Source: Byssothecium circinans (taxonomy: Eukaryota > Ascomycota > Dothideomycetes > Pleosporales > Massarinaceae). Taken from it: DNA of 30,214 bases. Of the stretch, positions 19,238 through 29,331 are shown piece after piece. Each line of letters begins with the position of its first letter. Position 1 is the stretch's first letter. Location: positions 10,105 through 40,318 of the forward strand of contig ML976982.1 of assembly GCA_010015675.1 (NCBI GenBank). The letters are read 5' to 3'. The notes beneath the pieces were generated by a model. The model was not told where the DNA came from and did not search any database. It worked only from the letters and a program-made list of their open reading frames with translations. Made by a program: the position numbers and the translations under genes.

Positions 19238-20984
19238 GGCGGAAAACTAGTAGGAAAAAGCTAGGTTACCTAATTCATTAACTGTTATAAAGTTGAAATC
19301 ACCCCCTATTAGGCTACTAGAATGGATCGCGTGCGCCACTAAGCTAACTTAGAGGTTAAATACGAGCAATTCTTTCAACTTCTACTAGAGAAAATTGAGG
19401 AGTATAATATAGAGCCTCGTCACACGTACAATATAGATAAGAAGGGCTTCCTTATAGGGATTATTGGAAGAAGTAAAAGGATCTTTAGCAAAGCTATATA
19501 GGACTATGGAGAAGTAAAAAAAGCCCTCTAAGATAGCAATAGAGAGTAGATAACTATACTAGCATACGTTTATATAGATGGAACAGCGTTACTACTAGGC
19601 CTACTATTTATAGCTACTAATAACGCTCTCTAATCAGCCTAGGTAGAGGATATCAAGGCTAGGAAGTAGGAAGTTTTCGTTACTACATCTCCTAATAGAT
19701 GGACCAACAATGATATAGGCCTTGCGTGGCTTAAGTAGGTCTTTAATTAGTATATAAAAGCAAAAGCTTGTAAATCCTACTAATTACTAATCCTAGATAG
19801 CTATAGGTCCTATGTAATAAGGGAGTTTATTAACTACTATAACTATAATTAAATTCTCCTTATAGTATTTCCCCCTTATAGTACCCACACGCTACAGCCC
19901 CTTAATATAGTACTCTTTAAGCCTCTTTTATTAGCTTACTTAAACGCCCTTACTAACTACCTCTATAAGGCCTAGGGACTACTACCTATAAAGAAAGGAG
20001 ACTTCTTCTCTCTTTTCTAGAAGGCCTAGACCTTATTATTTAAGAAGGAAATAATTCTAAAGTCCTTTAAGGCCACTAGTATATAGCCCTATAATGCTAA
20101 GGTTATCCTTTAGTAATTTAGGCTATTAACTCTAGTAGACTAGGATTCATAAGAGAGCTCTACCTTAGTACTTAGTAGCAAGGATTAGCTTAAAATTAAA
20201 TCCCTTATGCGTAAAACTATAAGGGATTAGAGTAGTAAGGATGTATAGAAGCTGTAGCATTCTCTCTACTATATTACTATTTAAAATAACCTACTCTGCA
20301 CTAAGATATGAGGCCTAAAATAGGCTCTATAGGTTAAGAAGAAATAGCAGAAGAAGAGCAAGCCTCTAGACCTGCAGCAATGCAAGGAGTACTATAGTGG
20401 AGCAGTTTTCTAGTCCCTAAGGAAGCTAAGGGAGGCTAGAGTATATTTAGCTATTAAGGATTAAGAAAAAGAGGAGCAACAACTTAAGAAGGCTTGTAAG
20501 AAAGTAGAATAGGCCTTAGCTAAGCTATATAAGCTACAAGAGAAGGAAGAAAGAGAAAGGTTAAGGGCTAAGAAGAAGGAGGAAAAGGAGAGGATTACGG
20601 CGGAGAAGGAGGCTAAGAAATAACGCAAGATTCAGGAGAAAGAAAACTCTAAAAAGGCTATACAAACTTCCTAAAAGGGAAAGAGGAAGGCCTTAAAGCC
20701 TACCGTAGAGCCTAGGCAGAAAAAAAAGCAACGGGTGGTAGTTGCTAAGGTTGTAGAGGATAAGGGTAGTAAAATAGCTTATAATCTAGCACCTATAATT
20801 ACTACGCGGCGTGGCCGTAATATTAAACTTCTAGCAAAATTCTAATAGCGCATCTTTTTCGCAGCAATTTGTATAGTAATTAAATAAATTATTAGAATAT
20901 TCTAGCTATTGTAGATGGCGCTAGCATAGCATTTATAAAAAGGGGTAATTTTAGTGTTCGCGTGCATCACGCGAACCAACTAGT
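19238..20984 (+). mobile_element. pogo/Fot1-class element 4, 5'-truncated and RIP-mutated
   Basis: Transposon sequence begins abruptly in the second HTH of the transposase (KSWVT-equivalent near 19250), so the left TIR and about 500 bp are missing. The right TIR ends at 20984 with ...CAACTAGT followed by TA 20985-20986, which is also the left TA of element 5. The complement of the TIR includes the palindrome GTTCGCGTG ATG CACGCGAAC. Stop-rich throughout. Confidence 0.85.
19240..20845 (+). pseudogene. Transposase of element 4, truncated and RIP-mutated
   Basis: Readable blocks are a D-R-x-R-x-x-A-N-like segment after the HTH, IEEYNIEPRHTYNIDKKGFL with IGIIGRSKRIFSKA, an LDS-type segment near 19790, a PLNIVLFKP-like block near 19900-19925 (third Asp region) and a Lys/Glu-rich C-terminus ending near 20843. 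Asp-to-Asn and Trp/Gln-to-stop changes are typical of RIP. The psq-type HTH is lost. Confidence 0.82.
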
Positions 20985-21075
20985 TACTGTGTTTAGTTAT
21001 CTGGCGCACGGGCTTACCTAACGCACACTTTAGCTAGGAACACTAAAATTACTATATAATACTAACTTGACTAAT

Positions 21076-22800
21076 ATAGACCTAATTAAGGAGGTGATTA
21101 TAGCATTAAAATCCTTAGAGCTTAAAGAAAAACTTAATATCTCTTAGACCACAAGAAAATATAGTGTTGAACGATTAACTCTATCATGAAGGTGGCATAA
21201 AATCTAAGGCTCCTATACAGTCTAGTATAAGAATCAGTAACTTCTAAACAACTATTAAGAGTAGGAGCTTATACAGTATATTAAGAGACTGTGTAAGCGA
21301 GGCCTACCACCTACTAAGAATATGATACGCAACTTTGCTAGTAAAATAAGTAGCTAATAAGTAGGGAGCTTATAGCTAGATTAGTTCCTTAAGCGTCACT
21401 AAGTTAACCTAGTATCTAAATAGACAACTAGCTTAGATAAGGAGAGAAAAAGAGCTGATTCTACCTTTAAGTACGCGCTATATTTTGAGCTCTTAAAGCG
21501 CAAAATTAAGGAATATGAAATTAAGCTAGCAAACATGTATAATATAGATAAGAAGGGCTTCCTAATCAGCGTGCTATTAAAGACGAAGCGGATCTTCTCT
21601 TAATAGAGGTATAAGGAGGGAGGGGTTAAGCAGGCTATATAGGATAGTAATCATAAGTAGATTATAATGATTACCTATATATACACTAATAGATTGTCGC
21701 TCTCTCTAGGCCTTATCTATTAGGCGGTTTCAGGTAATATCTAAGACTTATAGCTATAGGATTTTAATCCTATAGTATATAAGGCCTTCTTCACCTTATT
21801 ACTTAGTAGCTAGATAAATGATTACCTTAGGCTTTAATAGTTAAAGACTATCTTTAATAGAGAGACTAAGATAAAGTTACTATAATAGTAATACAAACTA
21901 CTTATCCTTAACGGCTATAGCTCCTACGTGAATATAAAGTTTATTAAGTACTATAATGATAACTAGATCCTCCTAGCAGTCTATCCTCCTTATAGTACTT
22001 ATACTCTGTAGCCACTTAACGTCTGCCTATTTAGCCCTCTCTTACGAGCGTATAGCTTAGAGATAGTACGCTTTATAGAAGAATTATAAACCTTCTCTAC
22101 TATAACTAAGAGGGACTTCTTTCATATATTCTAGGCTGTGTGGGAGAAGGCTTTTATAACTAAAAATATCTTCTTAGGCTTTAAAGCCTGCGGTCTCCAC
22201 CCTTTCAACTCTAAGGTTATCTTAAGCTAATTTAGTAATCCTAAGGCAGAGTAACCTTCCTCTAGCGAGAGCTCAAGGTTAGTCATCATAGCTAAGGATT
22301 AGAGAAAGATTGCTAAGCTTCTAAGGGTAGTTATTAATGACGTTTATAACTCTAAGGCCTAGCAGCTCTTATAGATGATTCACTCGCTATTAACTTAGAA
22401 TATACTCTTAAAACATAAGAATGAAGGCCTTAAATAAGCGCTAGTGAATAAAAAGAAGCACTAGTAGATAGGTAAGGCTCTCTAGCTTAATTAGCCTCCT
22501 AATTAGGATAGTAGAGCTATCTTCTAGAGCCTAAATAAGGTATAGCAAGCTTATAATTATGAAGCATAGAAAGAAGTAGAAGTAGAAAGAGAGAGACTTT
22601 AAAAAGAAGAGGATATAAGGCGCAAGGCTAGGGAGAAAGCAGAGAAGCAGTAGGTATTAGAGGAGCGACGTTATCTAAGGGCTACTTAAAAGGAGATACG
22701 ACTCTAGGAGGAGGTATAGAAAAAGCAGGAAATAGAGGATAATAGGCACGCCTAGGAAGTAGCTGCGCAACTTAAAAAGGATATCTAACTTACTTAAATA
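21076..22800 (+). pseudogene. Transposase of element 5, destroyed by RIP
   Basis: The start codon is now ATA (21076-21078), followed by DLIKEVIIALKSLELKEKLN, which matches the acidic leader before the psq-type HTH in the relatives. Further blocks are ELIQYIKRLCKRGLPPTKNM, MYNIDKKGFLI (about 21537), LLILNGYSSYV (about 21900), STYTL*PLNVCLFSPLL (about 22000) and a basic, Lys/Glu-rich tail. It belongs to a more distant subfamily than elements 1 to 3. The exact C-terminus is unclear; the end coordinate is approximate. Confidence 0.82.
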
Positions 22801-22860
22801 AGCTTAAAAAAGGAGGGTTTAATAATCTACTATCCCTTAGGAGGTTAGTAGTGGTGAGCA

Positions 22861-22935
22861 ATCTATTCTTAAGGTTAATTAATCTCCCCTAGTAATAAAT
22901 CACTAGGGGTAGTAGATTAACCTCCCTTTAAGGTA
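22861..22935. repeat. Hairpin near the 3' end of element 5
   Basis: CCCCTAGT (22886-22893) and ACTAGGGG (22902-22909) are perfect complements around an 8-base loop. Outside them AATCT pairs with AGATT and GGTTAATT with flanking ATTAACC. It lies downstream of the transposase frame and could be a terminator-like structure, a small nested element, or chance. Confidence 0.5.
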
Positions 22936-23107
22936 TCATGACTAGATAGTAGTATAGAAATATTCTCTATACTTAATTACCTATTACTCTATAAAATCTC
23001 GCGATATTATAATTTATATTAAGCTATACAGTGTCAAATATATTTATTAATTCTTAGTGAAAATCATGCGTTAGGTGAGCCCGTGCGCTAGCTAACTAAA
23101 CATAGTA

Positions 23108-25229
23108 CCGTGCCTATACGCGTAGTAACCTACGTCGCGTAATAATCTATAAATAACATGCTTACTACTTTAAAGATAAGGTTATTAAGCCACCTATAAT
23201 AGCTATTATCATAAGATCTTTTAGTAGAGTAATAAAGTAACGCTTATAATTAATTTATACTATTTATATTTGCGTGGAAGGTTAATAGTATAGCTATAAG
23301 AGTTAACTTTAGGTAGAGTAGCTAGTATAGCTTCTAGGGATACTATAATAGCTATAGAGCTACTACTACATCTCTAGCACTTATGCTTTAATAGAGGAGG
23401 ACCTAAAGTTTTATACTTACCCTTTTAGGTAGTTTAAGATGCTCTCTTAGTATTTTAGGCTTTAATTTAAGTAGCGCGCGTAGCCTCTTTCTTAGCCTTC
23501 TCTCTCTCTCTTACTACCTTAGCTACCTCTCTTGCTATACGTCTCTCCTAAGCCTACTACTCTCTATAGAGCTTAGTAGTAGTAGCGAGCTCCTTCCTAT
23601 TAGCCTTTATAAGCTACTCCTTATGCTTCTCTCTCTACTTTACTATCTCTTATGCTTATGCCTCTCTAATCTTGCATAGAGACTAGAAGATAGCTCCTCT
23701 ATAATACTTCTCTTACTACTATAAGTTAAGAGGTTTGCTACGCTTCTTATACTTCTCCTTAGTAGTAAGCGCCTCTCTTAGCCTATTATTCTTATAGTAT
23801 AGTAGCTTATTTTAGACCTAGAGTTAGTAGAGAGAGAGACTTAGCTACTTTAACTCCTTTACGCCTTTATCCTTTATAGTAGAGCGTATAAGATAGTCTA
23901 TTTAATGCTAGTTACTCTCCTTAAGAGCTAAAGGACCTACTTTATCTTTATCCTACTCCTTAGACTCCTCCTAGGTAAAGCGTTTAAGTATAACCTCTAG
24001 GTCTATAGGCTATATACTAGTAGCTTTAAATAACTTAAGGATAGTCTCTATCTTAAAGGAGGACTCCCACGCTCTCTAGAATAGTAGGAAGAAGTCTCCC
24101 TTCTTAACTAGTACTAGCCCTTAGCTCCTCTAGAGGTAGGTAGAGAGCTCCTTAGAGTAGGTAGTAGAGAGAGGTTTAAATAGGACTACGTTAAGAGGTT
24201 AAAGCGTATAGGTAGAGTAAGGGGGAAACATAGCTAGGAGTATATAATAGGAGTTATAGTAGTTAATAAAATCTTGCGTTAAGTGGCTCCTATGGCTGTT
24301 AAGGATAAGGAGTCACTATGCTTATTATACTTTCTACTTTGTGCAGCGATTAAAGACCTATTTAAGCCATGCTAACCTAACGTCGTTATTACTCTAACCT
24401 AAGGGAGATGAAGCTACAAAGACCTTATATTTCCTAGCTTTAATGTTAGCCACCTAGCTTAATTGCAGTGTCCCTGATAAAGCCGCATAGATAAGACCTG
24501 GCGGTAGAGCCTCCCTATTAGCGCAGATAGCTGCTAAGAGGGTGATCTATTCACGAGAGCCATTTTAGAGTGCCGCCTGCACCTCTTTTCGCTCCTACAT
24601 CTGATGACTGAACACTCGTTTTAAGCGTCCTGTTATACCTATTATAAAGCCCTTCTCATCTATATTATAGGTGTGGCGCGGCTGTATGTCATACTGCTTT
24701 ATCTTCTAATGTAGCAAGTCAAAGTATAGCTTATACTTAATGTTTGAATTAGTGTTGTGGCGGAGAGAGTTAATTCTAGATGTCTATTTAGAGATGAGAT
24801 GGTGGCCATGTTGGTTAAGAAAGCAGGTAACCCAAGCGTCGCTCACGGGCTCTGTGGCTATTGAGGATGCGAAATTTTGTACTATCTCTCTTGTAGGAGG
24901 CAGCCCTCTCTTTGTAAAGTCTTTAATATAGCTTATAAGCTCTAACTCTTGCTGTGGGTTGAGTTTGTGTTGATCGGTATCCTTAGCTTCCCGTAGGCGC
25001 TGACGACCTTGGTGTCTTCGGGACAGCGTACTATGCGGCACATTGAACTGACGAGCAATTGCCCTATATAAGAAGTGTTCTCCTGGTTCCAGCGATTTGA
25101 TTGCTGCAAGCGCGTCATTAATTGGTGCCATAGTGGTAGAGTTACGACGCGTTGAAGTTTAGGATTTGTCTGGTGTTTTGGTGTTCGTGGATCGTTGCGC
25201 GACGTGGGTCGCTGCGCGCACGGGCACGG
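23108..25229 (-). mobile_element. pogo/Fot1-class element 6, inverted, mutated except near its 5' end
   Basis: The complement of the right end (CCGTGCCCGTGCGCGCAGCG) and the left end from 23108 (CCGTGCCTATACGCGTAGTA) are the same TIR with RIP-type changes in the left copy. TA flanks are at 23106-23107 (shared with element 5) and 25230-25231 (shared with element 7). The TIR contains CGCGCAGCGACCCACGT followed by CGCGCAACGATCCACGA, two 17-bp units. Length is 2122 bp. Confidence 0.92.
23260..25131 (-). pseudogene. Transposase of element 6, N-terminal 115 codons open, remainder RIP-mutated
   Basis: ATG at 25129-25131. The intact N-terminus reads MAPINDALAAIKSLEPGEHF, psq-type HTH (AIARQFNVPHSTLSRRHQG), then the CENP-B-type HTH (ELELISYIKDFTKRGLPPTR to AWVTCFLNQHGHHLIS) up to a stop at 24784. 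Downstream the mutated DDE region is recognisable (DEKGFIIG-equivalent near 24650, PLNVVLF-equivalent near 24190). The C-terminal end, INLPRKYK-like, stops at 23260. Mutation density rises sharply from about 24740 leftward. The open N-terminal fragment could still give a DNA-binding peptide if transcribed, but that is speculation. Confidence 0.85.
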
Positions 25230-25231
25230 TA

Positions 25232-27362
25232 CCGAGTCCGTGCACTCAATGCACGCCGTCAGTCAATGCACGCGCATCACCAAAACGGGCTACACAAACT
25301 TGAGGCTGTAGAGCCACACAACATAGCTATTATCACCAAATAACTTGGTGGAGTACTCTATAGTCCTATGCGATAAACTTTCTCACCGATACTTTCTTGG
25401 CCGAAGGATTTTGCGGCCGCGAGTGTTGGTTTGGTGTGGAGGTGTTGGGGTACGCGCTGTGCGCGAGGCACCACCTACATCATCTCTAGCACTACGTTTC
25501 TGCTTCTTTCTTGGTGCTGCTTTCTGTGACGCCTTGCGCTTGCTTATAGAGGGCTTTTGTACAGCTTTTTGAGAGTCGCGAGCTTGCTTTTGGCGCTCTC
25601 TCTCTACCTTGCGCTCAGCGACTTCCTTAGCCTTCACAGCAGCTAACCGGTCACGCTCTTCCTTCTCCTTCTTCCGCTTCTCACGCTTCTCCTGCGCAAT
25701 CTTTTCATTGTATAGCTTATTAGCCTTAGCAAGCTCCTTCATATTGGCTTTCTCCTTCTCCTCTGCCTCTCTCTCCTCCCTTGCAAGCCTCATCCGGGTC
25801 TTGGCTTCCCTGAATGACCGAGGAGTCCACATCATAGAAGGCCCCCAGTACTCATAGTGTTGTAGCAGGTCTAGAGACTTGCCCTTCATCTCTCTCCTTT
25901 TCTTAACAGTGAGAGCGTCGAGCAGGCCCTCATTTTCGCTCTGTAGAAGGGTGTTTTGGATAGCCATGTGGTGGAGCGATTGCCGGATGATAGATGCGTC
26001 CTTCTCTGAGGCACCACTTAACGCACGTTTTACGACTGTGTTCAACTTTTGCCAGGCCTCACCGCCATATGTGGGAGCTTCTTCTGACGCGTTGCTGGAG
26101 GTGTCTGAGTCGTTGGTAGTAAAGCGATTGAGTATAACGTTAGGGTTGAAGGGATGTACACCTGTTGCCTGAAAGGAGCTAAAGATGTTCTTTGTAGTAA
26201 AGCTGCTCATCCAGGCATCCCAAAACAAGCTAAAGAAGTCGGCCTTAGTTATAGGCACTAAGCCCTGATGCTTGTGAAGGCGTGTTGCCAGCTTCTTTGA
26301 GTATGCTGTGCTAAGAGGCTTGAACATTACTACATCGAGTGGCTGCAGCGTGTGGGTGCTGTGAGGTGGATAGATACCTAACAGTATCTTTTGCCTGTGG
26401 CAGTACTCTAGAAACTCTTCTGTTAGATGGCTGCTATGGCCATCTACAAGCAATAGGCGGTACTTTCTTCGAGCTTTGGCTGCTGTAAAGCGCTCAAACA
26501 CCTGCTGGAGCCACGCAAGCCCAAGCCCATCATTCGACCAGCCGCTGCCTGATACTCTGAAGAAGGCCATATGTTCTCCCACCTTCACATCCTCTACCCA
26601 GGTGTCTTGTATGTTCTTAGAGTCAGCCGCATAGATAAGAGCTGGCGGCAACGCTGTACCATCCGCGCAAACACACGCCAACAAGCTTATCCACTCGCGA
26701 TTGCCATCCTGCAGCATCTGCTTAAATTGCTTCTTCTTAAATAGCCTCTTGCTGAATATCCTCTTCTGTCTGCCAACAGCTCCAATCATAAAGCCTTTCT
26801 CATCCATATTGTATGTGTGCTCTGGCTCTACTTCGTAGAAGTCGATTTTGCTGCCTAGTTGTTCGAAGTACACCTTGTACTTATCACCAGAGTCGGCAGC
26901 GTGGCGTTGCCGATCCATTGAAGTGCTCCATTGGGATGTAAGCTCATCTTGGTGTCGGTGGAGGAAGCGAGTAACCCAGCTCTCGGAGACAGGGTGTCCA
27001 GCGATATCAGACGCGTAATTCTGCACCATCTCTCTTGTAGGAGGTAGCTTTCGCTCCGTCAACCCCTCTATATACTTTACAAGCTCTGCCTCCTGTTCTG
27101 GTTGAAGATTGCGGCGTGCTAAACCTGCCTCCGTACGCGACCCGCTGACACCTCGGTGCTTGCGCGACAACGTTGAGCGAGCAACACCATGCTTTTTGGC
27201 TATTTCCGCGTAGCAGAAATCTTCGTCAGAGTTAAGAGCATCTAGCTCTGCAAGGGCTTCTTCCATAGTCATTGTGGCGTTGAGTTGTGGGGGGCGCAGA
27301 GTTGAGATAAAACCGCGATCGCGTGCATTGACTGACGGCGTGCATTGAGTGCACGGACTCGG
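25232..27362 (-). mobile_element. pogo/Fot1-class element 7, intact and unmutated
   Basis: The left end from 25232 (CCGAGTCCGTGCACTCAATG) equals the complement of the right end at 27362 over at least 40 bp without differences. TA flanks are at 25230-25231 (shared with element 6) and 27363-27364. TCAATGCACG is repeated 17 bp apart inside each TIR. Length is 2131 bp, with one uninterrupted transposase gene. Perfect TIRs and the open frame indicate a recent insertion that RIP has not touched. Confidence 0.95.
25383..27272 (-). CDS. Complete pogo/Fot1-type DD35D transposase (629 aa)
   Basis: It would cut and paste its own element at TA sites in the nucleus. The start chosen is ATG 27270-27272 (MTMEEALAELDALNSDEDF); the frame is open further upstream, but that part runs through the TIR into host DNA. 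Residues about 5-42: psq-type HTH (EIAKKHGVARSTLSRKHRG). About 55-108: CENP-B/Tc5-type HTH (AELVKYIEGLTERKLPPTRE to SWVTRFLHRHQ). DDE core: first Asp at 157 (YNMDEKGFMIG), second at 277 (LLLVDGHSSH), third at 313 (HSTHTLQPLDVVMFKPLSTA), 35 residues between the last two, as in Fot1-type enzymes. The C-terminal third is Lys/Glu-rich, probably coiled coil, with basic nuclear-localisation-like stretches (PRKKQKR) and a GRKILRPRKYR end. No stops or shifts. It is the only complete transposase in the window and may mobilise relatives with similar ends. Confidence 0.93.
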   Translation of the reverse strand: MTMEEALAELDALNSDEDFCYAEIAKKHGVARSTLSRKHRGVSGSRTEAGLARRNLQPEQEAELVKYIEGLTERKLPPTREMVQNYASDIAGHPVSESWVTRFLHRHQDELTSQWSTSMDRQRHAADSGDKYKVYFEQLGSKIDFYEVEPEHTYNMDEKGFMIGAVGRQKRIFSKRLFKKKQFKQMLQDGNREWISLLACVCADGTALPPALIYAADSKNIQDTWVEDVKVGEHMAFFRVSGSGWSNDGLGLAWLQQVFERFTAAKARRKYRLLLVDGHSSHLTEEFLEYCHRQKILLGIYPPHSTHTLQPLDVVMFKPLSTAYSKKLATRLHKHQGLVPITKADFFSLFWDAWMSSFTTKNIFSSFQATGVHPFNPNVILNRFTTNDSDTSSNASEEAPTYGGEAWQKLNTVVKRALSGASEKDASIIRQSLHHMAIQNTLLQSENEGLLDALTVKKRREMKGKSLDLLQHYEYWGPSMMWTPRSFREAKTRMRLAREEREAEEKEKANMKELAKANKLYNEKIAQEKREKRKKEKEERDRLAAVKAKEVAERKVERERQKQARDSQKAVQKPSISKRKASQKAAPRKKQKRSARDDVGGASRTARTPTPPHQTNTRGRKILRPRKYR

Positions 27363-27364
27363 TA

Positions 27365-27969
27365 CCGGTACGTTACGCCACCAACCTCGGTTTTGTTTTC
27401 TGGGTGAAGCGGAAGATTGTCGACGTTGTTCATATACCATCAACGACACATTGTGCGAACGCCCATCTTCTGGAGGCGTTGAAATGTCCAACTGGAGCGA
27501 TCACACAATGTTTTGTCTTCTGAAGGAAATACAAATAGAGTTCGCTGTCAGTGAAGGTGTTAAGTGAGGACTGATCCCGATCTCGCTGTCGCATCCCAAT
27601 CTTCAGATGCGTGAGGCGATTGAGTTGAAATCCAGATTTAATGTCACAGAGTCCAACGCTCATTTGGAATTGAAGAAGAAATATCAGCACGGATCATTGT
27701 AGATAACTATGTTATGCGCGATCAACCAGGATTGCACTGGTAAGATACCGGGGAGTTATTGTCTTTTATACTGATGTACCAGTCTGGATACTGTTGAAAG
27801 ATCAAGCCTTCGAGGTAACAGCTCCATCCACCTTCTTCCGGAGAAGACTCTTGAAATTCAAAGAACTCTCCTTGTGATCTCTTCCTGAGCCTTGCATGCC
27901 TCTTCTCAGCCTATTATAGTGGCAAAGTCGATATGTTTGCTGCCATTGAACCCATGCATTGCCTTGAAC
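27365..27969. other. Spacer between element 7 and the SDR gene
   Basis: Short overlapping frames (for example 27430-27690 minus, 86 aa) show no recognisable features. It contains the 3' flank of the SDR gene. No sign of RIP mutation. Confidence 0.5.
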
Positions 27970-29093
27970 TTATTTGCCCAATAGAGCATTCGCCACGGGT
28001 ACGTACGATCCAGAGTTGATCTCTTCGAGGACAGGTGTGCCCTTTGGCTGCCATCCGAGCTTCTTTTGGGCCTTTGCGCCCGATGCCCTGTTTTCCGCCC
28101 GGAGAAACCAAGCAATGTTCTCACCAAATCCAGCGAACGCCTCGTCGTATGTAATATCCTTGTTGGGGACGCCGACGGAGGAGTTGATGGCGTTGAATAG
28201 AGCGCCCATCGTGACTTCAGTCTGCGAGCCAACATTAAACACATCGCCTGCCTCGCCTTTGTCGGCAGCCAACAGCACTAGGCGTGCAGCATCATCAACA
28301 TGCACAGCTGTGGTGCGGTTTTGGCCACCGTTCACCGTGGGAAGGCCGCCCATGTTCTTTGCCATGCCCATGAAGCGAGCGATGCCGCTGCCTCCACGGC
28401 CGTAAGTGAAGGGTGCCATGCGGACGACCATGACGCGAACTCCTCGCTCCTTTGCCTGGGCGAGGGCATGGTGCTCAGCTTGGATGCGTACATTGAGATG
28501 GCTGGGCTCTGGAGGGGCCTCCTCGTTGGTCTCGTTTCCATTGGGATCGGCCTGTGCGGACAAAGTGCCCGAAGTGGTGATCAGAGGCTTGTTGGTGCCG
28601 ACCAGGCCATCGCACAATGCATCGACGGCAGCGTTGTCAATAGGCAGTGCATCCTCGTACTTGCCCTGTCCGAAAACATAGGCCGTAGCTAAATTGATCA
28701 CGGCGTCGGCCTCTTTGCTCTCGCTTCGTAGCACGTCCAGAGAGGTCAGGTCACCGCGGACGGGTTCAGCTCCTAAAGTTCGCAGTTTCGCGTCGCCCTC
28801 TTCGCTACGAGAGAGAGCGTGCACCTATATCCGGGTAAAATATTAGCAAAGATCATCTAAAAGGGTTGTAGTGCCACTCGTAAACGCTGGGGTGCATCTT
28901 CGAGTTCGCGCAGAAGAGATATAGGACTTCTGATATTACACCAGTGTGCATAGACTGAAGGCCGCAACGTCTTGGAGTATACAACGTGATTTGTAGAGTT
29001 ACCCACCTTGTAGCCATCAGCAACGGCAAGCTCGATGAGAACATCCCCAATGTAGCCACTGCCGCCAGTAACAAATAAGCGTCCAGGGCTCAT
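27970..29093 (-). CDS. NAD(P)-dependent epimerase/dehydratase-like SDR, two exons, 313 aa
   Basis: Exon 1 (29007-29093) encodes MSPGRLFVTGGSGYIGDVLI with the Rossmann TGxxGxxG at residues 9-16. The intron 28825-29006 (182 bp, GTGGGT donor, GCTAAT branch-like motif, ATAG acceptor) is in phase 0. Exon 2 (27970-28824) continues VHALSRSEEGDAKLR, with Arg after the second strand favouring NADPH, then RGDL, ADAVINLATAY, LITTSGTLSAQ, VRVMVVRMAPFTYGRGGSG, TAVHVDDAARLVLLAADKGE and DVFNVGSQTEVTMG, the order of extended/atypical SDRs. The usual active-site YxxxK is not present at the expected position; RIQAEHHALAQAK stands there, so catalysis may differ or be lost. Total length fits the family. No stops, no RIP. 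Substrate unknown. The frame at 28824 starts with GTG only because the exon begins there. Confidence 0.85.
28825..29006 (-). other. Intron of the SDR gene
   Basis: Donor GTGGGT at 29006, acceptor ATAG ending at 28825, phase 0, 182 bp, longer than the other introns seen here (51-81 bp). Splicing joins GYK to VHALSR, the expected second strand of the Rossmann fold. Confidence 0.8.
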
Positions 29094-29331
29094 TTTTAGG
29101 TCTTTTTCGGTATCGTGTTGGATATGATGATAAGGTTCTAGGAATGATTTCGCCTGCAGAGATAATGGAGGTGGCGTGGGGTAGTAGTAAGCTAAGCTGA
29201 CTTCCTTCCCTCGTATTCGTAATAGGCAGCGATGTAGCACTGCATTTGAAGGCAAAGAATCGGGCCCCGACACCCCGATAATCCAATAAACCTGTGGATC
29301 CGACGTCCGAGGTAAGCTAGCGTATAGGGTA
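29094..29331. promoter_or_regulatory. SDR promoter region
   Basis: 238 bp between the SDR start codon and the TA (29330-29331) of element 8. No specific site is recognised. The element 8 insertion bounds the promoter on its distal side. Confidence 0.4.

Larger units (their letters stand above)
20987..23105 (+). mobile_element. pogo/Fot1-class element 5, heavily RIP-mutated
   Basis: The left TIR from 20987 (CTGTGTTTAGTTATCTGGCG) and the complement of the right TIR ending at 23105 (CTATGTTTAGTTAGCTAGCG) align with few differences, and both continue CACGGGCT(T/C)ACCTAACGCA. TA flanks are at 20985-20986 (shared with element 4) and 23106-23107 (shared with element 6). CGCAC is repeated 17 bp apart in the left TIR. 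Length is 2119 bp. Confidence 0.9.

Noticed and set aside
25345..26172. Plus-strand frames opposite the element 7 transposase
   Set aside because: Antisense shadows of the Lys/Glu-rich transposase C-terminus.
27273..27491. N-terminal extension of the element 7 transposase (702 aa)
   Set aside because: The extra 73 codons run through the TIR and TA into host DNA; the relatives start at the equivalent of 27272.
27906..28692. Other frames overlapping the SDR gene
   Set aside because: Shadows; only the minus-strand frame 27970-28824 has the SDR motifs.
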